A stretch of DNA of 64,000 nucleotides from Diatrype stigma (Eukaryota > Ascomycota > Sordariomycetes > Xylariales > Diatrypaceae). The stretch covers positions 180,051-244,050 of the forward strand of contig JAKJXP020000074.1 of NCBI GenBank assembly GCA_022225965.2, written 5' to 3'. Below are positions 25,577 through 38,437 of this stretch, piece after piece. Both the position numbers and the translations under genes were made by a program. Under the pieces are notes generated by a model, which was not told the DNA's origin, did not search any database, and worked only from the letters and a program-made list of their open reading frames with translations. Each line of letters begins with the position of its first letter. The first letter of the stretch is position 1.

Positions 25577-27911
25577 GCCTGCTCGCCTTCCTGCCGAACG
25601 ACCCCGCAGTGTAGTGCTGCAAGCCACTTCCACCATGAGCTGGCTGCTCTGCATAAATATCAATTCCCTCCAATAGCCTGCTGTGTGGAATCTTCACCGT
25701 TTCTGTCCTACCTAATACACGCCTGCCTGCCTAGTTGCTTCTCTGCCTGTTCGTCCGCCTGCCGTAGGCATATATAACACACAGTACTTCTCAACGCTCG
25801 ATGCCGGCCCCTCGCATGCACGTGCAAGATCCTTGGCCCAGCCGCTCGAGGAAACCGGCTCGCACGTACTCGCGTGGCTTTCTCCGAAAATATGTGTGCG
25901 TGCGTAACTAGCTAAAAAGGGGCATTATGAGCGCCTCTTCACCAAGGGTGTCAAACGGCAAAAGATAGATTATTGGCACAAATGTCCAACCTAATTATTT
26001 GACAAGGGTTGGAAACCGGGCGGAGGAACCAAAATATTACTGGCATCCCTCTTATTTTATCATGGTGTGAGGGGGCGGTAAAGTTTGGTAATTTGTCTAG
26101 GGCTACACATATTCCCCATGTATGTGTGTATATCCATTGCTTGTCTACTTTCGGGCTGGTATTTATTTCCTATTTTCAGGGTTGATTTGGTTCGGAGTAG
26201 ATGAACAGAATCATATGTGTGACAATCACCCCATACAATAACAAGGGGGGGTGGTGTGTACGCGCAGGCGTGTGTATAGATGTTAAGCCGTTGCCAAGTT
26301 GAACAGATTGCCATGCTCGAGCCGCTTTCTACATACCGACATTCATACATCTACGCCAGGATCCCAGTACTTTAGTTGGGAGCCCAGGTTAACTATCCGA
26401 TGTTCATGCGTATTTAACAGGGCTGAAGAGGATCCTTCCTCTTCCTCGGGTGTACTATCCGGTCGAGATGCAGATAGACCTGCAGTCCTATGGTCCTATG
26501 GAGCGTTGAAGTCATATTCTATCCCGTACTTAAGACTCACCATTCTCCTGAATCCGCATACAAAAACCTATTCTGATGTGACTAGATGAGGAAGAATATG
26601 ATTCTAACATGTCATATACATATATGAGGAGGTTTGAGTCGCGGGACGGGGGGTCAATTAGCTGGGTAGCTAGGCTGCTAGCTAATACTTCCACAGGTCT
26701 CTAGAATCATGGCACTTATATTAATAGGCAGGGTTCGGCACTTCTCCGTGGCGGGCTCGGTGAGATAACGTAATATCGTATTTTTCACCGAGGAGGTTCA
26801 GATACCCTTGACAATACATGTACACCTCCTAAAAGATACGAACAAACCCGGGAGCGGGTTCCCCTCCTCGATGTAACCGTGGCGTTAAGTCAAATAGTGT
26901 AACTGAAGGGGCGGCCTGCATATGATGTACATACGGCCTAGTACAGATGTGTACAATATATGCGGTGCGATTCTGCGGCGCCCGGTTTAACGGTCGAGAG
27001 CGGTGGGGTGGAGAAAGGGGGTGGTGTGGGGCCGGAGTGATGCAGGTCGGACCTCCTCCCCGGATCTGCCGCTAGAGACGGGGAATTGGAGGAAGCGGAA
27101 ACCCGAGAAGCTGAAGTACGGGGGATGTAACATGAAGGTAAAGGTGAAGTACCCATGGTGGCGCTACTCAGGTATCTGACTAGCCATACGGCATGAACCC
27201 ATCGTAGGAACGTTTCCGCCGCCGCTGCCGCCACGGGGATGCCACTACCAGCTATCCGGTCTGTCCTGATATGCAGCTGAATCTAGATCCTTACATGCCA
27301 ATAGGCGTGTAGATGTGTGTATGCAGGAGCGTTGGTAGGACTCGATGAACCAGTTGTACATATGCAAATCTACGGGAGCGTACGGGCATATGTACATCAT
27401 GCGTAGGTTACCAACACGATAGTCTGCGGGTGTCCGGTAAACCCAAGCAATCTAGGCAGTGAGCACACGAGCATGTTGTAATTAAGCAGGTAGGGCACGG
27501 CAGAGTGGGGGTCTTACGGGGTCACAGCATGATGCAGCACGTAGTTACTTGCAGACCGAAGAGCGTGCTGCAGAAGCCCCTGCGTACCGAGGCACGCGGG
27601 CGAGGCGTGTGTTGCGCATCTCGGGGTTGGGGATGATCGCAGGGCAGGATATAGAGAGGGATGCAGACATCCGACGTCAGGAAATATAAGAAAATGCAGA
27701 AGTACAATTTCCACATTGGACAGATGAATAAAACATTCTGCCGCGTACCACAAACTAACCCTTGTCCACGGAAAGCTGCATTTGACAGGTCTCATCTTGT
27801 GCAACGACTCCTAGGGCTCTAAATATCACGGGCGCCACCGGAGACATGATGCCAATGCCTTGTCCTACCCTTGGCTTACCTTACCCTACACATTGCATTA
27901 CATTACATGAT

Positions 27912-28053
<142 letters not shown>

Positions 28054-29499
28054 TCTCCCCTTATTTCCCCCCACGACTTGCATATAGGAGGGAGGGCGAC
28101 ATCTCCTTTGCAGATAGTTCTCGCCCCCCGCCGCGTGCGTCACTTGCCACGCGACCGAGACCGAGGGATGATTCAAAAGTTCCCCTTTTTCTGATAGATG
28201 ACACGGCACAACAATAACAATAACAGTAGCTGCTGCTGCCACTGCTGCACAACAGGATAAAACCGAGCTACTTTACACCGGCGAGCCCTCCCTCCCGTCT
28301 TCCCGTCTCCCTGCCTGCCTGTCTACCCTCCCGCAAGTCCGTCGAAGAGAGGAGACCGGAACTCCCCCTCCACCCCTTCAGTACAACATGAGATATGACA
28401 GCTCAAATCCAAGAAGGGAGAGAACGGGAGATTATATTATCATGTCCCCGCGGACTTTTTTCTTTCTGACAGCAGTAGCTATCCCCCGGCCCCGAACGAA
28501 GGACGAGATGGTTACCAAAACAAGGAGGAGGGCAGGAAAAAGGGTTCGTCGTCTCATGCCGTCTCAGACGTCTTGTATGAATGGTCCGGCTCTTTCTCTG
28601 CCGACCCCTCCTGCAGCACCGGAGTTTCTATCCGGTCGTGAGGCTCCTTCAAGCGTGGGGCGTGGGGGGGTTCCGAGAAGAGAGAGGGAGAGTGAAATGT
28701 GAGATATGAGAGATGCCCTAAAGGAGGAAACCGAAACCGGGTTCGTGGGAAATCACATCTGCTCATCTGATATCAAGGCCTTGCCGGGGAAGAAAAAACA
28801 CCCCCCCCCCCCCTCCCACCCTCCCTTCCCTCCCGTTCCAGCCACTCCTTACCCCTATCAGGCCGTTGAGCAGGGGAAGCCACACCTGTAGCTCATGATG
28901 CTCCAGTGGCGACCGTGGAGTGGCGGCTGGGGAGAGCAGCAAGCGATACCACAGTGATTATAGTAGGCCATGTGGCATTTACATTACAGGTACACATTCG
29001 AGTATACGAGTACGGAAAGATCTTCCATTCAGACAGGTACATGCGCAAGTCATGATGAGGTAGTTACATTTTCTTGAAGCGGTTCAACTGATCATTGACT
29101 AGGTACGTAGGCAGCGAACCTCCCAAGCCCGAGCCCGAGCCCAGCCTCCCGGTTTATAGATAGCTACTACGCAGGTGAATGAATGACAACGACCACCCTC
29201 TCCATCAATCAATAGACGGCGAACGCCTGCCTGCCCCCGAAAAGAATACTCCCCTCCCCTCCCCTGGATTCGGAACCCCCAAAACAGAGAAAGCCAAGAC
29301 AAGACAAGCCAAGCCTCGCCGATCGATTTACCACCGTAGGGTTGCAATCCCCCCCCTGCTCCCGCCCCGTCCTAGTTTTACCGAAGGTCGTGGTGATGTT
29401 ACATTGTTTCCGGCTGCGCGGGATGGTACGGGATCTCTCTTTTTACCTCAATGATCAAGTAGATTAGTCCCTAGGTAGACAGACAACTACCGTCCACCG

Positions 29500-31132
29500 T
29501 TACTTGGGTGGCCGGGTGGAGCCGTGCGCGATGATCACGTCCGACTTGTGATGATGGGACTTGCTGTTACTGCTGCTGCTGCCCTTTTTGTTGTCTGCCG
29601 CAGCAGTAGAGGAAGAGTGATGATGATGACTATGGGAATGGGAGGACGAGGACAGCGAGCCCTCCCTGTCCTTCTTGCTGTCCCTCTTCTCCCTTTCCCT
29701 CCCCCCGTCGCCCCGGTGGTGGTGGTGGTGACTGTGGTGGGGCCTGGTGGTGGTCCGCGTCGGGGGGCGGTAGCCCGCTGCCCCCTCGTTCTCCGACACG
29801 CCCTCCTTGGTGTGCTCGACGGCGAGTGGGGTGCGGCTGTCGTACTTGTACCCGTGGAGCTTGCGGATCGCCCTGGAAGCGGCATCCTCCGTCTCGAGGG
29901 TGACGGTGGCGTAGCCCCTGTTCGTCTTACTGCTGCTGCTGCCGCTGCCGCTACTACCGTCCGCTAGAAGGGGAAGGTCGATTTGCTGAATCTTATCAGC
30001 ACTGATGCCGGATTTATGCCGGATGAGGTCTTGTACCTGGTGCACCGTAGCCCACGACGGGAGGTGCCTGATGATGATCTTGCGCCTCGTCGTGTGCACG
30101 ACACCGCCGCCATTGGCAGCGGCGGCAGCAGAAGCGCTGTAGGACTTGGTCGGCGGCGCGTAGTCCGCATATGCGTATCCGTTCGAGCCGACTTGGTACT
30201 GATGGTGATGTGCGCTTTGGTGGTAGCTCGCATCGTAGGGGTACTGCTCCATAGTCACAGAACTGTAGTGCGGCTGGTCTGCTGTGTAGTTGCCGGCGGC
30301 GGCTGCTGCTTCGGGCGACCACCCCGGGAACATCTCGGCATAATTGTACGCAGGTGCATGAGTCTGGTATTCGCTTGCCGGGCTGACCATGCAAGCTGAG
30401 GAAGTCGAATGTGTCCACTGTTAGGAAGGATCCAGGGCGGGCGGTCAGCAAAAAGCTGATTTAGGATTGGAAGAGACGGGGAATAAGCAACGAATTTTTG
30501 GGGGGACTCGAGGTAAGAATGGTGGAGAAAAGAAGCAAGTGGCATACTTGTGTATATTCCGAACCTGTGGGTGACATCGTGGTAGAGGAGCTAGATGAGT
30601 ATGGAACCAATGGGTATGATTGATGACGCGACCCCTGCGCATCTTTAATGAGGGTCGGTTGTGTAGCATTGCGTCCGTCCGCAAAAATGCATCTTCCATT
30701 GAAGGTGCCATTTCCAAACAGCTCTGGTTAGTGTTATATAGCATCAGCGAACCATACTTCTTATTGGTGTAAAATAAAAGAGGAAAGGCAGAGACACACC
30801 CATGGCTGCGTCAAAGTTCTCGCGGCCCTTGACTAGAACCCAGCCAGACGTGCTACCGCCGAAAATCTCGACTCGTTCCACTGAGGAGCACACCGTCCGC
30901 ACGTGGTCCTTGAGCTGCTGCCATGATGTTTGGAACGGTAGCTAATGGGGAGGAGGCCCAGAGTATGTCAGCTTTCAAGTGAACCACGTTACTTAGAGCC
31001 GCCTAGTACTTATCGTGGCGTGCGTACGTTTGAGAGCGGTATGTAGTACTGGTTTGTCTCACTCCCCGGAGGAACCACATATGAGACTGTGCCGTTGATA
31101 GGGACTTGGCGTGAGAGGGCTTCGGACGACAT
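29500..31132 (-). CDS. RNA-binding protein with two RRM domains, four exons
   Basis: Exons are 31132-31028, 30941-30800, 30723-30548 and 30417-29500, giving 446 residues with all junctions in frame. The N-terminus MSSEALSRQVPINGTVSYVV leads into a divergent RRM (YYIPLSNLPF as RNP2, GWVLVKGRENF as RNP1). A Tyr/Ala/His-rich linker follows, then a second RRM with RNP2 KIIIRHLP, RNP1 RGYATVTLE and an AIRKLHGYKY helix. The tail is Ser/His/Lys/Arg-rich with several His runs. It probably binds mRNA in the nucleus or cytoplasm; I recognise the fungal family pattern but cannot name an orthologue. CAG/CAC-rich low complexity makes both ends prone to misannotation, and the first three exons are easy to miss because they are short. 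Confidence 0.85.
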
Positions 31133-34100
31133 CGCGAGCGGGTCCCTGCAGGCAAGGAGCTCAGGTCTTTGGCAAAGACTGTCGTCTAGCGTCTAGTATA
31201 GGACGCCTTCGCTAGGGAGAGTCGTGTGGGACAGTATGGGAATCCGACGAGGTTCTTTCTATGCCGTACGACTATGCTATATGCTTCGTCGATAGAGAGG
31301 GATTGGTGGCCGCAACAATGTGGCCTAGAGTTCGGTCTTCCCGGAATACATTGAGAAGGCAAAGATCATCCTGGACGTAGAGAAGATTCAACCTTTATAG
31401 ATATAGACAGATAGATAGACCAAGGCAGCATCGACGTCGACCTGGTATATTGCTCTGCGAGGCCCTCGTCCATTCGGGGAACAATAAATCTGTGAGTAGG
31501 TGAGGTGGTATCGGGCAACTCGAACCGCATGCCTTCGCCATAGTGAATATTATAGACCCCTCCTCCCCCCTGGTTGGCCCGATTACTAAACTCTTTAGAG
31601 AGTCGGGGTACATGCTCCAATAGAACGAAGCAAGTCATCGTGAAAAGGTGACATGCAAGATACAGGTTCAAGTATATGTCAACTGGCTGTGTGGCGGCTG
31701 TGGCAGCATGGCGTTTTGGGAAGGAGGGGGTGAGGTTTGGCAAGTCGACGATGCAGAACCCGGATAGATTAAAGCCACGCTTGATGTATAGAAACGAATC
31801 GAGAACGAGAGATGCAATCACTATTCTCTCACAGATTTGTGAGTGGGATGATAGAAGCCCGCTGCTACCTCTCGAGAAGTCTGTAGACAGCAGCAGCAAA
31901 TGCAAGACCAGGGGGCCATCTTCACAAGGTTATTTGCGATGCTGTGGGATAGATTGATATGCATGAGATGCCTAGCAGCTCCCTCAGTGGCGTATATATC
32001 CAACTACTAGTAGATCTTGGCAAGCGTGTAAGTGGTTCCAGGTACCGGGATCCGTACGAAGTGGTAACCTACCTATACTAGCTACCTAGATACTATAAGA
32101 CTCTTATGGTGTGGGGGCCGTACCGTTGTCACCAGGGGTCTAGACGCCTGTCACTAATGCATGACACATTGCGTCCACACCAGCTGCCACAGCGGCTTTC
32201 AACAGATGACAGCCATTGAGCGCTGCGTGTGGCATTTGTCGTTGTTCTGGGGCCAGGGCCCCTGAGAGGCTTCTCGAGGCCGCAAGCAGACAGGACCGCC
32301 GCTAGCTAAAGCCCTGATCGAGGGTCGCAGTTGGAGGCATGCCGTTATTGCGCCGGTGCTGTAGCTGCAATACCAGTCGATTCGGTGCTAGGCAGCTACA
32401 TGGCACGGTTAACCGTTAACGAAGACAACACACAAAGGTGTGTGATCTGGAATTGTCTAGGTGCGGTATCCCGTACGTAAACTTGGCTGCGGGTATCGAT
32501 GAAAAAGTCACAGTGGCCGGCTACTACCAACGGGCATGCGAAGGGTAACTTCCCAGAAGGTATATCCGTGCATGATTAAGGGAGGGAAGCCTGCTGCTGA
32601 ACCTTGTGCTTGGGGCTCAGCATGGCAGAGTACTTAGTCTTGGCTACTGTTGCCCCAACGGATCGATCGCCGTCGAGCTTAGGTGGAAAGCCTGTCTGCT
32701 GCTTCAGTCAACCAATGGCATGTGCCGGTTGTCGTGGGTGGGCATACTGAAATTCCTTTTGCTTCCTGCTCGGTAGTCATATGTCATATGCAATAGACAA
32801 TAATCCCTATTCTCCGCTCTGGCTTCGATAGACGACGTTGATGACACACGTATATTACGAGGCATAATAACGCAAAGATTTATTTTTAAACACGGATTTG
32901 TTCTTAGAAAAGAAACAAGTTTGCATCATAGCTCCGTTAATCTACTATGTAGGCTCTCGGGGGCCAGGCCTAGTTACATCCGTATATTGGTCTAGTGACT
33001 TGCGGCCCGGCATGTCGGTCCAGACATCGATATCCTATTTGTGCACTATGTGATAATATGCTTAGCTCTCGGCATAAGTGCTGACGGCCTATGGTACCCG
33101 GGATTTCCAAATCAGACCTGTCATTTCTATCTTTCGCTGCTGTATGCAGGGCGGAAGCAACGCGGTCCAACAGATCCAGGCATCGGACTCAGGTTGTCGG
33201 TATCGAGGTTTCCCGGGGCACTCCAGCCCAGAAGCCGCCAAGTTAGTGCTAGGGATATTTTGTAGCTTTCAGAGGCTGTGCTGAAAAATGCAGGGAATTG
33301 TGCCGTTGGAAAATCTCGCTGCAGAATCCAAGTTCGATCTCAACTAGTCACAGCATCTCCAACACAGCTCAACCTTACCCCCTGCATTCAATATGCGCAT
33401 TACACGCATGGAATTCAGATTCGTGACTCTTCCCTCAGAAGATCCTAGACAGATTCGTCCCTGTTTTCATCTTTGTATTCCACATGACATTCATTCAGTG
33501 GTTCCTGAAGCGCCTTTAGCTGTCAGCTGTGCTGGGGGGTGACCAGCCATAAGCCGAGTTCCAAATCCCTTAATCTCCTCGCGTAGGAAGAATCGGGCAC
33601 CAAAGAAAACGAGGCAGATGAGCGCGACTGCCTAGGTAAGGGATCCGAAGAATTTCAAGGGCCTAAAGGAAAGGTTCTTCAGTAGATGGGCAGGTAAAGC
33701 AACGGAACTCTCCGGTTAAGTGATTGGTGATGATGAGTGGCTTTTCTAGCATGTTCGTTGAAAAGCAGACATACGAGAGCAAAAGAAAAGAAAGGATGAG
33801 AGTGAGGGCCAACCTCGAAGCATGCGGTAGTAATGCTCGGTAATAAGCCGTTTTATTATTTCTCCTGCGGCAGGGGAGGGGAAAGACGCGGTAGATCTAG
33901 AATCTCGGCTTCGGATGAGGCTCCAACCCATAAGCGTTGGTACGATCCCCTTGACACGGGCCGTCCGTATCGTCATTACCGGCCTCTTTCAAGAAGGCCA
34001 GGGCAGGGATTAGCCCCTTGAGCAGATGATCGTAGTAATTGGTAGAGCTGAAGTCCCAAATAGCGCTAGTTTCCGCCATCAGTCTTGGCCTCATTGGAGG

Positions 34101-34563
34101 TGCAACAGCTACGTGGTCTATGAAATATCGCTTGGGCATTTCCAATGGTGACGGCGGTTTGCCTCACTGTCTTCCATCATTGCCAACCATAATACGTTAG
34201 ACGATTTGATGAAGGTCAATCTCAAGATGTGCTTTCCTCTGCACCTCGAGATGCAGTATGGCGATCCTTTCGTAGCTTAGTTCCATCATCATTTTGCAGA
34301 CAGGAACTGAAGGACAGCCATTAAACAATAGGTTCTATCCAGAGGACCGTGTCTATCCAAGCAACAATGTATGCTTCCATAGTATAAGTGTGATTAGACC
34401 TACCGACTCGATGCAAGCCTTGTAGCGAGTGATGGTACAAGAAAATCGAGCATGCGCATGATATCATTGATATGTATAATTTGGCCGAAAACCCTCCGCG
34501 ACTCAACTTTGTCAGACTTGGTTACGTGTAGACCAGCTAAGCGGCACCTAGGTCGACAATTGT
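31133..34563. other. 3.4-kb region without a supportable gene
   Basis: No gene is convincing. A minus-strand frame of 179 codons (31366-31905) lacks protein character. Its right end, where the second half of the WRAP73-like gene should lie, shows no WD40 text. Confidence 0.5.
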
Positions 34564-35625
34564 CTATGTTGATTTGATATTCGATTGGCAGAACCGCTCT
34601 TGCCAGAGACTCTGAGGACCTGTCAGCGACGACCACGCACGTTGTACGTAGCTTGCTCAGCTACCGTGGTTAAACTCACCTGGACGGCGTCCCTAGGCTC
34701 CACGTTTTGAGGATGCTGCAGCCTCGCCTCTTCGCTCATGGACAGCAGGTTGATGACGCATATGAAGCAGGAGTCGTCGACGATGGCCACGCGGCGGCCG
34801 TCCGGGCTGAACAGCACGAGCCGGACGCCCGGGCCCAGGTCGCTGTTGACCGCGGGCGAGATGGGGCCCCGCCAGTCCTTGAACAGGTGGCCGTCCTGGG
34901 TGTAGAACAGGACCTTGTGGCCCTGCGACGCCGACTCCCACACCACCAGCCACCGGCCGTCCGGCGACCACTCCAGGCCCTGGGCGTCGATGGTGTCGGG
35001 GAACCAGGCGCGCTGCAGCTCCCGCGCCTGCGGCCCGTGGAGGCTGATCATGTCGCGGCCGGCGGTCTGGGTCAGGACGGCCAGGTGGTGGCCGGTGGTG
35101 GCGGTGGCGCCGGTGCCGGTGGGCGGCCGGAACGAGACGCCCCGCCACGCGGTCGACGGCGCGTAGAACTTGGGGTTGCTGATCTCCAGCGCCTTCGCGG
35201 TCGCGAGGTTGAAGACGGTCAGCTTGATGCCGAAGGCGGACCAGGCGCAGACCTCGTTGTCGTGCGCCCCGAACCGGATGAACATCGACCGGGTCGCCGG
35301 CGAGGCCGAGGGGTGCTGTATGTTCGCGTGGAAGTGCGGCTCGTCGGCCGCGGCGGAGAACACGTGGATCTGGTCGGCCACCGCGAGGAGCACCCGCCGG
35401 GAGGAGCCGGACCACAGAAAGGTGGTCACGTCACCGGAAAGCTCGGGTGGTAGCCGGACGGTGCGGACCACGTCTGAGGACTCCGCGTCTGTGATAGTGA
35501 TACATGCGGAGGAGAGCGTGGCTACCAACACCCCATCGGGACTTGGGATGGATTGAGATGTAGTAGCTAGGGTTCCAGTGTCAGCAGCGCCTGGGCTATA
35601 CCAAAGCACGGGGGCATGTAACTGC
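34564..35625 (-). pseudogene. WRAP73 (WDR8)-like WD40 gene, apparently truncated at both ends
   Basis: WRAP73 is a WD40 protein that works at spindle poles with Msd1/SSX2IP-type partners. The visible part matches the N-terminal half: SPDGVLVATLSSACITI, GLEWSPDGRWLVVWES, KVLFYTQDGHLF and LVLFSPDGRRVAIV, in family order. A consensus donor (CAG|GTGAGT) at 34679 leads to a possible exon at 34611-34564 that encodes SLWQERFCQS and stops after 15 residues. The family normally continues for about 200 more residues, which I cannot find downstream. At the 5' end there is no in-frame ATG in the first 108 codons. An ATG at 35671 would fit only if a 23-nt GT-AG interval were removed, too short for a normal intron. 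The body is intact and GC-rich, so decay would be recent; a diverged but working gene is the alternative. Confidence 0.55.
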
Positions 35626-36753
35626 CTGAATCAAATCATAGCTTACACTTGAGGGCCTTGGGATCACCCATCCCAGTAATATGATGATATGAGTAACGTA
35701 ATGCTACTCATGCGATCCTTGATGATATGTATCGATAGGCAGGGTGATGACGATGGTTAAGATGTACCTAGGGAATTGCTACCTCAGATTATCTACTTGA
35801 TGCAGTTCCGTTCATGTAATATACTGCAATATAATATGGGGAGTCGAAGATCAGAAATGGACCAATGAAACCTTGACATACATAACGAAATACACCGATG
35901 AAATGCGATGGGCAAGACGGACATTTGTTTTTATTGACTTTCCGTATCGGGCTTAGTGAGGGGCTACCAAGGACTGGAAGCAACTGAAGGCGCCAAGCCT
36001 TAATAACTACAGTAAGTACCCCTTGTATGTCATTTGTTTATTGCACATACCCAGAACTGGGGACTTGTATCATAATAACCATTTACCATTTCAATAAGAC
36101 AAGCAGTTCCTCGTAGTAAGAGCATCCTGGCCCTCTTGGAGCGCTTGTTTTTTTGTCTTAGACTGCATCTCCGAAGGCTGTTGGTTCAAGCAATTACGTA
36201 GCAACTTTTTTTTCTTGCCTGGCTACCGGAAGCTTGCCGAGACCTCATTAGGACCTACACTGCCCGTGGATAATACCTGTAAGTATTGTACCTAGGTAAG
36301 ATAACCCCGCGGAGGACGGGGGCGGAGACCGAAAGTCCAGGATCGGCCGAACCAACTCACTCGGCTTCGGACGACTGCTGACTCATCGTGACGACGCTGG
36401 TAGCATCGGAGATGGCGAACTTCATAAGGCGGGTAAATACCTACAGTAGTTTTAAGGTAATTAGGTAACTGGCAGACTAATAAACTAGTGGCAACTGCTT
36501 ATCAACCCCAGCTTTTTGCATCGCCATCTGAGGGGCACAGGCACGTCTTCTCGTTATCTACTTGGTTACCCAGTAGCAGACAGAATACGTAAATACGTAA
36601 ATACGTAACTAGTAGTCAGCTGGATAGATAGTTCAGGGCACTCAGGCCAACATGAAGCACGCTCGTTGAAACTTGCGCTTTTCCCGTTTTTCTGTTCATT
36701 CCCGCTCCTTACCTGATTCCTTCCCTAGCCAGCGACAGCCAACGACAGCCAAC
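35626..36753. other. Intergenic region
   Basis: About 1.1 kb between the WRAP73-like gene and the MoaA gene. It probably includes the MoaA promoter. GTAAATAC-type short repeats occur near 36590-36612; no gene is visible. Confidence 0.5.
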
Positions 36754-38166
36754 ATGTCTCTAAAGACCTTGGCTAGCAGGAGTCGCGTCGGGCCCGTTTT
36801 GAGACAAAGGGGTACCCAAATCATCGCAGCAGCAGCGGTTCCTCGAGATGCCAGCAGAGAACAGGTCCGCGCCATCGCCACAGAGGCGGCGACTCCTCCC
36901 ATCGCCGAACCCTCACAGCTGGTGGAGGACAGTTCGTTCCCTGGACCTGGACCTAGACCTGGGCCTGGACCGGCGACACATCCAAGCCAACAGCAGCCGC
37001 CGTCCCGTCCGAGGAGGAGCCTGCCGAAGGACGCCAAGCCGTTCTCGGACTTCCTCACCGACGGCTTCCAGCGGCAGCACGACTACCTGCGCATCTCGCT
37101 CACAGAGCGGTGCAACCTGCGGTGCGTGTACTGCATGCCGGAGGAAGGGGTGCCGCTGTCGCCGGCGCGGGAGCTCCTCACGACGCCCGAGATCGTCCTG
37201 CTGTCGTCGGTGTTCGTGGCGCAGGGCGTGACCAAGATCCGGCTGACGGGCGGGGAGCCGACGGTGCGGCGCGACATCCTGCCGCTGATGCGGCAGGTCG
37301 GGGCGCTGCGGGCGCGGGGCCTGCGCGAGCTCTGCCTGACGACCAACGGCCTGGCCCTGCACCGCAAGCTCGAGCCCATGGTGTTCGAGGCCGGGCTCAC
37401 GGGCGTCAACCTGAGCCTCGACACGCTCGACCCCTTCCAGTTCCAGATCATGACGCGGCGCCGGGGCTTCGACGCCGTCATGCGCAGCATCGAGCGCGTC
37501 CTCGAGCTGAACGCCCACCGCGGCGCCGGCGTCCGCCTCAAGATCAACTGCGTCGTCATGCGGGGCGTCAACGACCGCGAGATCCTGCCCTTCGTCGAGA
37601 TGACGCGCGACCGCGACGTCGAGGTGCGCTTCATCGAGTACATGCCCTTCGACGGGAACCGGTGGAACCGCGGCAAGATGCTGGGCTACGCCGAGATGCT
37701 CGACCGCATCCGCGAGGCGCACCCGGGCCTGGCAAAGGTGCAGGACCACCCGAACGACACGAGCAAGACCTGGCGCGTGCCCGGGTTCGCCGGCCGCATC
37801 GGCTTCATCACCAGCATGACGCACAACTTCTGCGGCACCTGCAACCGCCTCCGCATCACCAGCGACGGGAACCTCAAGGTCTGCCTCTTCGGCAACGCCG
37901 AGGTGTCCCTGCGCGACATCCTCCGGCGGCGCAACGCCGGCGAGCCGATCGACGAGGAAGCGTACGAGGCGATGAGGAAGATCGAGGCGGACCGGCTGCA
38001 GCAGGGGGGTCTCGCCGCTGATGACTCGATCGGCGGCATGCCTGCGCATGAGAAAGAGCTCCTGGACGTCATAGGAATGGCTGTGAAGCGGAAGAAGGAG
38101 AAGCACGCTGGGATCGGCGAGCTGGAGCATATGAAAAACCGCCCTATGATCCTTATAGGTGGGTGA
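36754..38166 (+). CDS. moaA: GTP 3',8-cyclase (MoaA / MOCS1A / CnxA part), first step of molybdopterin synthesis
   Basis: This radical-SAM enzyme, with MoaC, turns GTP into cyclic pyranopterin monophosphate. It has 470 residues in one exon from ATG 36754. The radical-SAM cluster motif is C120-x3-C124-x2-C127 (CNLRCVYC). LTGGEPTVRRD and LTTNGLAL follow. The second 4Fe-4S site is C360-x2-C363-x13-C377. The frame ends KNRPMILIGG, and the terminal double glycine is essential in MoaA enzymes. The Arg-rich N-terminus without acids (MSLKTLASRSRVGPVLRQRG) looks like a mitochondrial presequence; a Pro/Gly-rich linker follows. The GG codons and stop overlap a splice donor (G|GTGGGT at 38159) that can instead fuse this frame to MoaC. 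High GC at third codon positions contrasts with its neighbours. Confidence 0.95.
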   Translation: MSLKTLASRSRVGPVLRQRGTQIIAAAAVPRDASREQVRAIATEAATPPIAEPSQLVEDSSFPGPGPRPGPGPATHPSQQQPPSRPRRSLPKDAKPFSDFLTDGFQRQHDYLRISLTERCNLRCVYCMPEEGVPLSPARELLTTPEIVLLSSVFVAQGVTKIRLTGGEPTVRRDILPLMRQVGALRARGLRELCLTTNGLALHRKLEPMVFEAGLTGVNLSLDTLDPFQFQIMTRRRGFDAVMRSIERVLELNAHRGAGVRLKINCVVMRGVNDREILPFVEMTRDRDVEVRFIEYMPFDGNRWNRGKMLGYAEMLDRIREAHPGLAKVQDHPNDTSKTWRVPGFAGRIGFITSMTHNFCGTCNRLRITSDGNLKVCLFGNAEVSLRDILRRRNAGEPIDEEAYEAMRKIEADRLQQGGLAADDSIGGMPAHEKELLDVIGMAVKRKKEKHAGIGELEHMKNRPMILIGG

Positions 38167-38437
38167 ACGTCCCCCCGTTCAGCCGCGTTGCTCTATATAC
38201 ACCCATCGTATTGCAGTTGGTTCTACCAGAGCAATTTTGCTCCGACTCCTTCCTTCTGACTTGTGGAACGATGTCGGTTGTATGTTCATGCGAAATGCAA
38301 TATCGATCTGGGCTACCCAAGATGTGAACTGAATGGAACATGTGGCAGACCCGGCACATTCATTTCTCGGTAACTCGTTACAACCACCACCACTACCACC
38401 ATCACCGCATCACGATGATCCCAGCAGAAGCCGCTCC

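Noticed and set aside
31366..31905. 179-codon minus-strand frame
   Set aside because: No recognisable protein features, starts at a non-ATG codon and has no splice support.
34707..35453. Plus-strand frame of 248 codons opposite the WD40 gene
   Set aside because: GC-rich shadow composed of Arg/Gly/Val/Asp repeats.
36913..38130. 405-codon minus-strand frame opposite MoaA
   Set aside because: GC-rich antisense shadow; MoaA is unambiguous on the plus strand.
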